Positions 8,401-15,236 of a stretch of 15,792 bases of DNA are shown one piece after another (positions within the stretch are counted from its first letter, which is position 1; every line of letters begins with the position of its first letter). The position numbers and the translations under genes are program-made. Under the pieces are notes generated by a model that was given only the letters and a program-made list of their open reading frames with translations, had not been told where the DNA came from and did not search any database. The DNA is taken from the NCBI GenBank assembly GCA_002395905.1, contig DGVK01000104.1, forward strand, positions 1 to 15,792, given 5' to 3'. Origin of the DNA: Verrucomicrobia bacterium UBA4286. Lineage in GTDB: Bacteria > Verrucomicrobiota > Kiritimatiellia > RFP12 > UBA1067.

Positions 8401-8679
8401 GGCGGTTCAACGGTCGTTGACGCGATCGATATCGACCACGCCGTGACCTTGGACAGCGAGTGCAACGTGACGGTTAAAGTCCTCGGCGGACGGCTTAATC
8501 CTGGAGAATACACCTTGCTCACCGCAACGCAGCTGAGTGGCGGCGATGCCATAAATGCAACCGTTGTCGATGAATCGGGCGAACCGGTTTCGAGGTGCAA
8601 GGTAGTCAAGGTAGTCAAGTATGGCAACCAACTGAAGTTGATTGCATCTTCGTCGGGGTTGATGCTTATCTTGAAGTAG
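5485..8679 (+). CDS. Secreted surface protein with two LamG-like modules
   Basis: A 1064-residue protein with a clear signal peptide (about residues 1-28, hydrophobic core ending GVFA). Residues 30-310 are Gly/Thr/Val-rich strands like a beta-helix or autotransporter-passenger repeat. Two related concanavalin/LamG-like modules follow, from about 317 (VSHWFDASETD) and 665 (KIVAWFDPSLDG). Each closes with the same signature, EDERMACEAYLAEKWG and DAERLTVQKYLMAKWFG, a motif often seen in large Planctomycete/Verrucomicrobial LamG proteins. A Gly/Val-rich tail ends in GLMLILK. GAAAGGA (5470-5476) with about 8 nt spacing sets the start. It probably binds carbohydrate at the cell surface; this is family-level inference. 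The gene converges on and overlaps the regulator by 14 bp. It lacks any recognisable catalytic domain. Confidence 0.9.
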   Translation: MKTSTCNRTICSLISAIVLLCASHGVFAEMTQYSVESGEIFTFEGKHNADKVELTVNAGATMNFPASGNVYAFVYLKGSGTVVFQKPTGYKGGDQVLFHRGLAADSGIEVVVKDVSTVNIGWANPTDNLHYPVVDVANMSFEKAEGKLHLIGKTTVRNLPGSFDIAAGATVALQGSNPLKLGSSFELADYDAVVLMRSAIPDGCKITVQPGRTLALKPALTATRGGSYDWNWSGTKSYFNEAFSIVLGGKGARVLCRNTANELRLFTPVTGVGEVVFKPDTSAPCNLIFRGRTYIASGASPVSIPINTANEPAPDNSWQKKVSHWFDASETDTIVPFSFDPNTAFGWSGAKNEFNGSQIVIGWKDKKEGSGISLYNKRIWDNSTDYTKMKADYNIQVMPYLVENGLNGLPYLSFGSFGSNKAGVRYDSNGNLASATEARRLWVWNNATPTGDSRASGSTTTFKPKYCIMVFGSQNGGGKAILGGASGTGNGNLARQNGKTTDAWTHYDSGCSFKVDGVSVAPGTDHPSGGWQIVSIDMTATNIVINGLGNHQSANYGGQNYAEVIFFDEAPSEDERMACEAYLAEKWGLKSTHSFRGGAESFSELSGGEGTTVKIDDYATDDITGSYVSYATPSEMTLAGNYRGTIDIAEGKTLVVSDRPAPPDEWALPQQDKIVAWFDPSLDGAVDYNEGQTNGVARLYSRTVVGVDKNDGAYWMGMQSNSGISGKNGRYPFMVETAYAGASGMAPTMKWMDFSKNDADESTGNTLRSHKLPDKDVSKATSEKMSFRSLFMALDSSIGGGNPVGDKVSFDGKVKAREAYGADWTKPIFGSGTTDVTHTWLDTKEVNGASDGYNGRGEVLGFETVDGFTTTDGLFFGYYNPNNKELNYEHIAETVIYSTPLADAERLTVQKYLMAKWFGDMNGEFSDLSGATVTGAGNVKSAALRNLPAFGPGFTGGVFGGSAMMFRVLAQGGGSTVVDAIDIDHAVTLDSECNVTVKVLGGRLNPGEYTLLTATQLSGGDAINATVVDESGEPVSRCKVVKVVKYGNQLKLIASSSGLMLILK

Positions 8680-9802
8680 CGGCGGGCGTGGAGGTCGTGG
8701 CGCGCCAGTCTTTCATCGAAAGACCGGTGCGCTGCTTGAAGTACTTCTTGAAGAACGACTCTGAGTCGTAGCCGCACTCGGAGACCACGACCGAAGTCGC
8801 CAGATCCGTCTCGGCCAGCAGCTTGCAGGCATACTGGAAGCGCACGTCGTGGATCTCGTCCACAATCGAGTGGCCCACGGCCTCCCGGAAGCGCAGCGTC
8901 GCCAGGCGCCGCGAGCAGTTCATCTCCTTCGTGACGTCGTTCACGCCGAGCGACCGGCTGCAGGCGTTGCGCCTTATGAACTCCAGCGCCCGTCTCACGC
9001 GCACGTCCGCCACGACTATCTTTCTCGTGGAGCCGCGCCGCACGAGCTTGCTGGGGCCGTATTTCACCAGGACCGGCGGTTTTTCGGGATTCTCTATCTG
9101 GTCGGCGAGAAGCGACGCCAGACGGTAGCCGGCCTCCTCGAAATCGGGTGCGACGCTCGTGAGGCCGGGCTTCATCGCCTCGCAGTAGAGCTCGTCGTTG
9201 TCGATACCGGCGATGGCGATGTCGTCTGGTATTTCAAGGCCGAGGGTCTGCGCGGCGTGGTGGACCTGCTGCGCGGCGTAGTCGTTCACGGCCAATACCG
9301 CGCAAGGTTTCGGCAGTGTCGAAAGCCAGGAGACGATGTCCTCGCCGGCGAACTCCGAAAAGGTGCAGCCGGCCTTTACCGCCTCTTCGCGGTAGGCGTC
9401 GGCGCGTTCGCGGCTCCAGAAGCGGGGCTGCGGCATGCCGACGAATCCGCATGACTTGTAGCCGAGGTTGAGAAGCTCTTTCGCCGCGAGGCGCGCGGTC
9501 GCGGCGGAATCGTGGAGGACGCAGGAGTGTTTCGGGCTGGGATGGGAGGGGTCCTGGTCCAGATAGGCGACAGGCATGTCGCCGAAGACGCCGTCCGGCG
9601 GCATGCCGCATGAATGCGCGCGGTCGACCATGCAGCCGAGCGGGCGCCACGTGCGCAGGGCGTTGCGGATGGCGGCGGGGGTCGCCGAACGCTCGATGAC
9701 CTGTATAAGCCAGCCTCTTTCGCGGGCGAAGCGAAACGCGCCGGCGAGTTTCTCGCGCCAGCTCTTGCGCATTGTCGACTGGAAGAACAGAACCACATTC
9801 AT
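8666..9802 (-). CDS. XylR-type transcriptional regulator, sugar sensor plus AraC HTH
   Basis: A 378-residue regulator. Residues 1-265 have the LacI/periplasmic-binding-protein fold: MNVVLFFQSTMRKSWREKLAG start, VLAVNDYAAQQVHHAAQTLG, the characteristic IPDDIAIAGIDNDE, and LTSVAPDFEEAGYRLASLL. Residues about 275-370 are an AraC-type double helix-turn-helix (ALEFIRRNACSRSLGVNDVTKEMNCSRR; SVVVSECGYDSESFFKKYFKQRTGLSMKDWR). This is the XylR architecture, in which a sugar bound to the first domain sets DNA binding of the second. ATG 9802 is chosen over the upstream 9880 because the -10 box (9814-9809) lies between them and homologues start with a strand like MNVVLFF. The mRNA would be leaderless. 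It lies between two LamG genes whose promoters share TGCCC[G/A]AT repeats, so they are its likely targets. Confidence 0.93.
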   Translation of the reverse strand: MNVVLFFQSTMRKSWREKLAGAFRFARERGWLIQVIERSATPAAIRNALRTWRPLGCMVDRAHSCGMPPDGVFGDMPVAYLDQDPSHPSPKHSCVLHDSAATARLAAKELLNLGYKSCGFVGMPQPRFWSRERADAYREEAVKAGCTFSEFAGEDIVSWLSTLPKPCAVLAVNDYAAQQVHHAAQTLGLEIPDDIAIAGIDNDELYCEAMKPGLTSVAPDFEEAGYRLASLLADQIENPEKPPVLVKYGPSKLVRRGSTRKIVVADVRVRRALEFIRRNACSRSLGVNDVTKEMNCSRRLATLRFREAVGHSIVDEIHDVRFQYACKLLAETDLATSVVVSECGYDSESFFKKYFKQRTGLSMKDWRATTSTPAATSR

Positions 9803-9808
9803 GCGCGT

Positions 9809-9819
9809 ATTATACCATA
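9809..9819 (-). promoter_or_regulatory. Extended -10 promoter of the XylR-type regulator
   Basis: Reverse strand TATGGTATAAT, with only 6 nt between it and the regulator ATG at 9802, so the transcript is predicted leaderless. No -35 box. A TGCCCGATTG copy (9844-9853) lies about 30-40 bp upstream of the -10, over the -35 region, so autoregulation is possible. Confidence 0.7.
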
Positions 9820-9842
9820 TATTGCAGCCGCCCGCAGTCATG

Positions 9843-9907
9843 TTGCCCGATTGCGTATGAAGTCGTGCCCAATCGGGCACATTTACGGCGGGTGAATATG
9901 CTATAAT
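9843..9907 (+). promoter_or_regulatory. Regulated promoter of the 812-residue LamG gene
   Basis: The -10 is TATGCTATAAT (9897-9907) with no -35 box. Direct repeats TTGCCCGATTGCG (9843-9855) and TGCCCAATCGG (9866-9876) are 22 bp apart. The second is extended to the palindromic GTGCCCAATCGGGCAC (9865-9880) and starts 36 bp before TATAAT. This matches the other LamG promoter at 5384-5449 and is the proposed binding region for the divergently encoded XylR-type regulator. Confidence 0.7.
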
Positions 9908-9941
9908 ATGCGCAAGCTAGTTAAAAGAAAGGGAACTGTCT

Positions 9942-12380
9942 ATGAAGAAACATGCAGCCGCAGTCCGGTCGACCGTCTTTCTTGCAGTGGCCGTATTCGC
10001 CATTGGCGCCAACGCGGAAACTCTTCTTTGGTACCGCTTTGACGAAAGCGACACCGCCAAAGTCGAGAACAAGGCAAATCCCGGCACGATGGACGGTACG
10101 CTGAAGAGCATCATCTGGGGTCAGGGAGTCGACAAACAAACTGACGATGCGATGATGTCTCCGGGCGATGCGTTCCCCGAAGGAACGGGAATTATCGACC
10201 CTGTGTCGGGCAAGTCGTATCCCGGGCCGGTCAAGTCCCTTTCGTTCACTGGCAACCAAAGCACAGCAAAAATGGTTCTGCTTAAAAAGGCCAACGCCAC
10301 TCCTCTATTGAATCTCACGAGCTTCACATGCGAAGTGTTCTTCAAGATTCCTGCTGATGCTGCGAGTCGCACACCCGCGCTCTTTCCTCTTTTGAATTTT
10401 GGCGAGGATCAGAAGCAAGGGTGGAAGTTCGGGTTCTACCGTGGCACAACCGCAAAGCTAAGCCCGTGGTTTCGTGGGGTTACAAAAACTTCAGCAGGAG
10501 CAAAGGGTAGTGAGGTTACAGTAAATGCCGCAAATGGCAACAAGGATAATTATACTTATGACACCTGGCATCACTTGGCGCTTGTTATTGACGGTGCGGG
10601 AGACGGTTCGAGCGCGACGGCAAAACTGATACTCGATTATACCGAAGTGCATACAGGCACCATTGAATCATACTATGGCTTCTACTTTAATCCTGCCGGC
10701 GGCTTCCCGCTCACCATCGGCGCCGACATGTACCGTAATAGTGGAACAGCCACATCGCGCGAGACATTCATGGGCGACATTGCCGAGTTCCGCATCTCAA
10801 ATACGGCACTTGCGACGGACGAGCTTTTGCGCCCGCTGCCCGCAGGACCGGTTGACGCTGATACGCTCGTGTATCTCCCTATGGGCGACAGCGGTTGGTT
10901 CGGCTCTCCCAGCAAAAGCAACTATAAGAACATCTATCATGGAATCTTGAACGCCGCGCCGACCGCCGCCTGGACGCCATATTGGTATTTCAACGAGAGT
11001 TCAAGCGTCCCATATCCCGCAGTCGCGAATGACGCTATCGACGGGAATCTGCGTGACGGTTATCTGGCTACGACGAGCTACTTTGACGCTTCGTCCATGC
11101 AGTTCTCGCGTGCGCTCGTTTCCAGCAAGTATCAGGGGCATGTCGTTCGTATCCCGTACGAGGGCAAAGGGTTGGCCGATGATTCCTTTACGCTGGAATG
11201 GTTCTTCAAGACCGATGGAAAGGTTTCCAGCGGCAACAGCATCAACTCATACACCTTCCTGTACAACACGTTTGCGAAGATCATGATCAATCAGGCGAAC
11301 GGTAAGCTATTGACACGCCTTGTTCCTGCGATCGGGGATTATCAGGACTTCAACTCTTCAGACCGTGTGGACGACGGCGAATGGCATCATTATGCGCTCG
11401 TGTACGACAAACAGCAGAGTGCGTTTTCTGTATTTCTGGACTACCGCAAGATTGCATCGCAAACCTATACATTGGCAACCACCACAACGACGCCGTTCAG
11501 TTTCGGCGGTATGGGGCGGCAGGAGCAGGGATTTTCTGGTATGCTTGACGACTTCAGGATCACGCGGCGCGCACTCAAGGCGGGCGAATTCCTTACGACG
11601 CGCGAGGTTGTTTCATCCGATGTTGCGCTCTTTGCGAAGTTCGAAGGCAACTATACGACAGGTCAGGACGCGGTGCTTGCACCGGCCGGCGTGGGCGGCA
11701 CGCTCGGCGGCGGCTCCTCCGCGCCGACGTTTGTGGATGTCAACCGCCGCATAGATCTCGACGGCGACGGTAAAGCAGACTACACATCAACAAAGGCGCT
11801 CAGCCTTGACGGCGGCAGCGTTGTGTATCCGCACAACTCGCTTCTGGAGTGCCGTGACTTCACCGCCGAATGGTTCGCCAAGTACGATTCGATCGACGAT
11901 GTTGCCATGTTGCTTCGGCTTGGCATGATGTCGAATGAAGGAACGGGTACGATTAGCTGGGCGCTTTACACGTCAGACGGCAATCTGCGCTTCGGTGCAA
12001 ATGTTTCGCCCGACGGATCGTGGAAAGACATATATCGCCCGGATCATAACTTTGCCACCATCGCGGAGTCTGGCATTGCCGACGGCAAGTGGCATCATCT
12101 GGCGCTTGTGGCGGAGACTCATCCTGACGCGACGCCTGCCAACACGACGTTCACGCTTTACAAGGACTACGAGCGCGTGGGCAGTCCGCTTGTGTTCAAT
12201 GGCAAGGATGGCGCAGACGGCATCCTCGCGTTTCCATCGACCGGCACGACGCTTTCAATCGGCACAGGCGGGAAGAAAATCAATGGCCTTATCGACGAAC
12301 TGCGCTTCCGTCCTGGCGTGCAGCCGGTCTCGTCCTTCATGCGCAAGGTGCCTGGCGGCCTCGTTCTCATACTGCGATGA
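9942..12380 (+). CDS. Secreted protein with three LamG domains
   Basis: An 812-residue protein with a signal peptide (about 1-25, cleavage after GANA). Three laminin-G-like sandwich domains occupy about 26-300, 310-550 and 556-795. Each shows the hallmark pair: a W-H-H-x-A-L-V strand (DTWHHLALV 207-215, GEWHHYALV 479-487, GKWHHLALV 715-723) and a G-x-[IL]-[AD]-[ED]-[FL]-R-[IF] strand (GDIAEFRI, GMLDDFRI, GLIDELRF). The tail ends GGLVLILR, matching the GLMLILK end of the other surface protein. AAGGGA (9929-9934) lies 7 nt before the ATG. Its stop overlaps the start of the hydrolase gene (ATGA), so the two are probably made together. LamG domains of such proteins usually bind glycans or remain unassigned; no catalytic residues are seen. 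Confidence 0.92.
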   Translation: MKKHAAAVRSTVFLAVAVFAIGANAETLLWYRFDESDTAKVENKANPGTMDGTLKSIIWGQGVDKQTDDAMMSPGDAFPEGTGIIDPVSGKSYPGPVKSLSFTGNQSTAKMVLLKKANATPLLNLTSFTCEVFFKIPADAASRTPALFPLLNFGEDQKQGWKFGFYRGTTAKLSPWFRGVTKTSAGAKGSEVTVNAANGNKDNYTYDTWHHLALVIDGAGDGSSATAKLILDYTEVHTGTIESYYGFYFNPAGGFPLTIGADMYRNSGTATSRETFMGDIAEFRISNTALATDELLRPLPAGPVDADTLVYLPMGDSGWFGSPSKSNYKNIYHGILNAAPTAAWTPYWYFNESSSVPYPAVANDAIDGNLRDGYLATTSYFDASSMQFSRALVSSKYQGHVVRIPYEGKGLADDSFTLEWFFKTDGKVSSGNSINSYTFLYNTFAKIMINQANGKLLTRLVPAIGDYQDFNSSDRVDDGEWHHYALVYDKQQSAFSVFLDYRKIASQTYTLATTTTTPFSFGGMGRQEQGFSGMLDDFRITRRALKAGEFLTTREVVSSDVALFAKFEGNYTTGQDAVLAPAGVGGTLGGGSSAPTFVDVNRRIDLDGDGKADYTSTKALSLDGGSVVYPHNSLLECRDFTAEWFAKYDSIDDVAMLLRLGMMSNEGTGTISWALYTSDGNLRFGANVSPDGSWKDIYRPDHNFATIAESGIADGKWHHLALVAETHPDATPANTTFTLYKDYERVGSPLVFNGKDGADGILAFPSTGTTLSIGTGGKKINGLIDELRFRPGVQPVSSFMRKVPGGLVLILR

Positions 12381-13570
12381 CTATGAAATATTCTGTGCCG
12401 ACTATGAAAGCCGTGTTCCTGTTTGCCGCCGCCGCGCTTGCTTTGCCGCTCTTCGCCGAGCGGCAGGAGCCTTGGTCAAAGGATCGTGCGTGGGAGTGGT
12501 ATCGCGCCCAGCCGTGGATTCGCGGCTGCAACTACATGCCCGCCAGCTGCGCGAACCGCGTGGACCAGTGGCAGGAGCTCGGCTGCGAGGAGCGCTTTGC
12601 CGAGATGGACCGCGAGCTCGCCGTCGCGGAGTCGATAGGCTTCAACACTCTGCGCATTCTCGTGGAGCTGCAGGGCTTCGGCGTTTGGCTTGAGGAGCAT
12701 GACGGCTTCATGGAGCGCTTCGAGCGCTGCCTTTCCATCATGGCGGCGCACAAGATGCGCGCGATAGTCGTTCTCGGCAACGACTGCATGAGACCAAAGT
12801 CGGTTTGGAAACTCCCGAAGCCCGGCCCGCAGACATACGACATCGGCTATCACGGCGGTCGCAAACAGAGCCAGCACGGGAGTTTTCCGGGCGAGATCGG
12901 CTTTTCGCAGGTTGACGACCCGGAGCTGAAGCCCAGATTCTTCGCAATGTGCGAAGAGCTGCTTTCCAAATACCGCGACGACGACCGCATTCTATTCTGG
13001 AACCTCTGGAACGAGCCGGGCGCGTCGAACCGCGGCGAAGCGAGCGTGGAGCCGATGAAGGAGCTGTTCGCGCTCGCGTGGCGTATCGACCCCAGGCAGC
13101 CGCTCGCCGCCGACCTCTGGACCGGCGACTACGGCACGAACGGCAAGGCCAAGAACCAGGCGCAGGTGTGGGCCGGGCGGCTTTCGGACATCATCTCCTA
13201 CCACTGCTACGGCGACTACGAGCGGCAGGTTCGCGTCATTCGCCTGCTGCGCAAGAGCTATGGCCGCCCGATGGTCAACACCGAATGGCTTGCGCGCATT
13301 GTAAACAACGACGTGTTTTCGGCGTATCCGCTCTTTTACATCGAGCGCGTCGGCTGCACATGCTGGGGGTTCGTCGCCGGCAAATACCAGACCTACGAGC
13401 CGTGGGAGTCGATGTGGAAGGAGATCGAGAACGGGACCGAGCGCGGCAGGAGCTACGATATGACTAAGTGGTTCCACGACCTGTACCGTCCGTCGCTGCG
13501 GCCCTACGACCCGAAGGAAATCGACCTCATCAAGCGCTTCAACAAGCTCGCCGACGAAGACTTCCGCTGA
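12377..13570 (+). CDS. Secreted clan GH-A (GH5-like) glycoside hydrolase
   Basis: A 397-residue (beta/alpha)8-type hydrolase with a signal peptide (MKAVFLFAAAALALPLFA, from the in-frame Met at 12404). The mature part begins WSKDRAWEWYRAQPWIRGCNYMPA. Clan GH-A hallmarks are present: FNTLRILVELQGFGVW early, acid/base Glu in WNLWNEPG (E213) and nucleophile Glu in MVNTEWLAR (E303), with the expected ~90-residue gap. Relatives are often labelled cellulase family or 1,4-beta-xylanase, but the substrate cannot be read from the sequence. The start is uncertain: ATG 12377 overlaps the preceding stop as ATGA, while 12383 and 12404 are also possible and none has a strong ribosome binding site. Coupling to the LamG gene suggests it acts on the same extracellular glycan. 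Confidence 0.9.
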   Translation: MTMKYSVPTMKAVFLFAAAALALPLFAERQEPWSKDRAWEWYRAQPWIRGCNYMPASCANRVDQWQELGCEERFAEMDRELAVAESIGFNTLRILVELQGFGVWLEEHDGFMERFERCLSIMAAHKMRAIVVLGNDCMRPKSVWKLPKPGPQTYDIGYHGGRKQSQHGSFPGEIGFSQVDDPELKPRFFAMCEELLSKYRDDDRILFWNLWNEPGASNRGEASVEPMKELFALAWRIDPRQPLAADLWTGDYGTNGKAKNQAQVWAGRLSDIISYHCYGDYERQVRVIRLLRKSYGRPMVNTEWLARIVNNDVFSAYPLFYIERVGCTCWGFVAGKYQTYEPWESMWKEIENGTERGRSYDMTKWFHDLYRPSLRPYDPKEIDLIKRFNKLADEDFR

Positions 13571-13604
13571 GCCGCGCCGGGTGTCGCGGCGCGGGCGCGG
13601 CGTG

Positions 13605-13615
13605 TATGGTATAAT
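13605..13615 (+). promoter_or_regulatory. Extended -10 promoter of the U32 gene, leaderless
   Basis: TATGGTATAAT with TATAAT at 13610-13615 and the ATG at 13623, only 7 nt later. No -35 box is visible in the GC-rich sequence upstream. A short GC-rich stem (GCCGCG 13571-13576 / CGCGGC 13585-13590) lies between it and the hydrolase stop. Confidence 0.7.
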
Positions 13616-13622
13616 ATGCGTC

Positions 13623-14864
13623 ATGCGCAAACCAGAGATACTTTCGCCTGCGGGCGACTTCACCTGCCTGCAGGCCGCGCTTGACGCGGGCGCCGACGCC
13701 GTATACTTCGGCCTCGGCACTTTCAACATGCGCGCGCGCAGCGGCGTGAACTTCCGCGAGGAAGACCTACCCGAGATCGCGCGCCGCTGCCGCGAGCGCG
13801 GCGCGAAGGCCTATCTCGCCCTCAACGCGATCATGTTCGAGGACGAGACCGGGGCGGTGGAGCGGACGATCATCGCCGCGAAGCCGTTCGTCGACGCCTT
13901 CATAGTTTCGGACTGGGGCGTGATATCGCTCTGCCGCCGCCACGGCGCGGTGTTCCACGTCTCTACCCAGATGTCCACCTCCAACTCCGGGGCCGTGCGC
14001 TTTCTCGCCTCGCAGGGCGCGGCGCGGGTCGTTCTGGCGCGCGAATGCACGCTTTCGGAGGTTTCGCGCATCGCCGCCGCCGTGCCGTCGGTCGAAATAG
14101 AGTGTTTCGTCCACGGCGCACAGTGCGTGGCGGAGTCTGGGAGGTGTTTCATGAGCCACGATGCGTTCGGGAAAAGCGCGTGCCGCGGCGAGTGCAACCA
14201 GCCGTGCCGGCGGCGCTTCCTTGTGAAAGCGGTCGATTTCTTCGAAGACGACGCGGGGAATCCCGTCCACGAAAGCGACACCGCGTTCATCGTCGAGCCC
14301 CACACCGTGATGTCCGCGCGCGACCTCTGCTCGCTCGGCTTCATCGATAGACTTATCGCCGCCGGAATCGCCAGTTTCAAGATAGAGGGGCGGGCGCGCA
14401 ACGCCGACTATGTAAGAACCGTCACGGCGGCCTACCGACGCGCCGTGGACGCGGTTCTGGCGGGCGAATACACCGAAAAGCTCGCAAAAACGCTCGTCGA
14501 GAGCGTGAAAACCGTCTTCCACCGCGAATTCTCGAAGGGGCTCTACTTCGGCCGCCCGGGCGCCGACCAGTTCACGGACAGCGAAAACTCGCTCGCGACG
14601 ACGGTGAAGCGCCATATAGGGATCGTGGCGGACTACTTCATAAAGGCGGGAATCGCCCAGGTAAAGGTGCAGGATCATGAACTCGCGGTCGGCGATACAG
14701 TCCAGATCCACGGGCCGACGACGGGCGTCGTAGAGCTCAAGGTGGAGGGTCTTCGCCGCGACGACGAGGTTCTCGAGCGCGCCGGGCGCGGAACCTGGGC
14801 GACGCTCAAGACGCCGCGCTGCCGCGTCGGCGACAAGGTCTTCTACATCGAGCGCCGCGGCTGA
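13623..14864 (+). CDS. Peptidase U32 family protein (YegQ/TrhP-like)
   Basis: A 413-residue U32-family protein. The N-terminus MRKPEILSPAGDFTCLQAALDAGADAVYFG is the family signature strand and loop. The cysteine-rich centre ECFVHGAQCVAESGRCFMS...SACRGECNQPCRRRF is the diagnostic U32 motif, with the Cys residues thought to hold an iron-sulfur cluster. FKIEGRARNADYV follows. Members studied in E. coli and Bacillus (TrhP/YegQ, RlhA) take part in hydroxylation of tRNA U34 or 23S rRNA rather than classical proteolysis, so an RNA-modification role is more likely than protease. The length fits the single-domain YegQ/TrhP type; RlhA is longer. ATG 13623 is preferred over the in-frame 13581, which lies upstream of the -10 box. 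It is a stand-alone housekeeping-type gene next to the glycan locus. Confidence 0.93.
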   Translation: MRKPEILSPAGDFTCLQAALDAGADAVYFGLGTFNMRARSGVNFREEDLPEIARRCRERGAKAYLALNAIMFEDETGAVERTIIAAKPFVDAFIVSDWGVISLCRRHGAVFHVSTQMSTSNSGAVRFLASQGAARVVLARECTLSEVSRIAAAVPSVEIECFVHGAQCVAESGRCFMSHDAFGKSACRGECNQPCRRRFLVKAVDFFEDDAGNPVHESDTAFIVEPHTVMSARDLCSLGFIDRLIAAGIASFKIEGRARNADYVRTVTAAYRRAVDAVLAGEYTEKLAKTLVESVKTVFHREFSKGLYFGRPGADQFTDSENSLATTVKRHIGIVADYFIKAGIAQVKVQDHELAVGDTVQIHGPTTGVVELKVEGLRRDDEVLERAGRGTWATLKTPRCRVGDKVFYIERRG

Positions 14865-14902
14865 GACGTGGAATCTTGTGGAATCTGTGTAACGTTTTCC
14901 CC

Positions 14903-14955
14903 TTGCTTTGGTGTCCCGATGTGTGCTATAATTAGCGCCTGTTTCAGCACCAAAG
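14903..14955 (+). promoter_or_regulatory. TA-operon promoter with flanking operator repeat
   Basis: TTGCTT (14903-14908), 18 bp, then TGTGCTATAAT (14922-14932). CTTTGGTG (14906-14913) and its exact reverse complement CACCAAAG (14948-14955) flank the -10 box. This arrangement is expected for autorepression by a Phd/YefM-type antitoxin or its toxin complex. Confidence 0.6.
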
Positions 14956-14975
14956 ACGCTTGAAGGAGTGAAAAC

Positions 14976-15227
14976 ATGATTGCGACAATGCCTGCACAGG
15001 TAGTGAAGCGGCGCGGAATGAGCGCGCTGAACGAGCAGTTGAAGAACGGCCCGGTGTGGGTCATTGCGAACAACACCCCTAAGTATGTCGTGCTTTTCGC
15101 GGACGATTTCAGGCGTATGCGCCACGAGGCGTTTGTCAACGGCGTTCTGGAGTCTGAGGCGGAGTATCGCGCGGGGCTTTCCACCCCGACGACCGTTGCG
15201 GAGATTATGACCGCTTTTGACGAGTGA
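14976..15227 (+). CDS. Phd/YefM-like antitoxin
   Basis: An 83-residue protein preceded by AAGGAG (14963-14968) with 7 nt spacing. The core RGMSALNEQLKNGPVWVIANNTPKYVVLFADDFRRM follows the Phd/YefM pattern: a short helix, then 'xGPvxVxxnnxpxyVlls.eeyerl' strands and helix that form the dimeric DNA-binding fold. The acidic C-terminal stretch (VNGVLESEAEYRAGLSTPTTVAEIMTAFDE) would wrap the toxin. Role: it binds and neutralises the toxin encoded 9 nt downstream and, as is usual for these families, represses their shared promoter. The 8-bp inverted repeat around the -10 box is a candidate operator. Family assignment is good; the exact subfamily is less sure. Confidence 0.85.
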   Translation: MIATMPAQVVKRRGMSALNEQLKNGPVWVIANNTPKYVVLFADDFRRMRHEAFVNGVLESEAEYRAGLSTPTTVAEIMTAFDE

Positions 15228-15236
15228 GATGTGGAG

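Noticed and set aside
5384..9880. CRISPR or riboswitch explanation for the repeated TGCCCGATT motifs
   Set aside because: There are only two or three copies per site, they lie upstream of the -10 boxes rather than in the transcribed leaders, and there are no spacers. A transcription-factor site fits better.
13571..13590. GC-rich stem after the hydrolase as an intrinsic terminator
   Set aside because: The stem is only 6 bp and no T-run follows; in sequence this GC-rich such stems occur by chance.
14868..14887. Direct repeat GTGGAATCTT/GTGGAATCTG after the U32 gene
   Set aside because: It has only two 10-bp copies, shows no pairing potential, and does not overlap the promoter boxes. It is too small to support a function.
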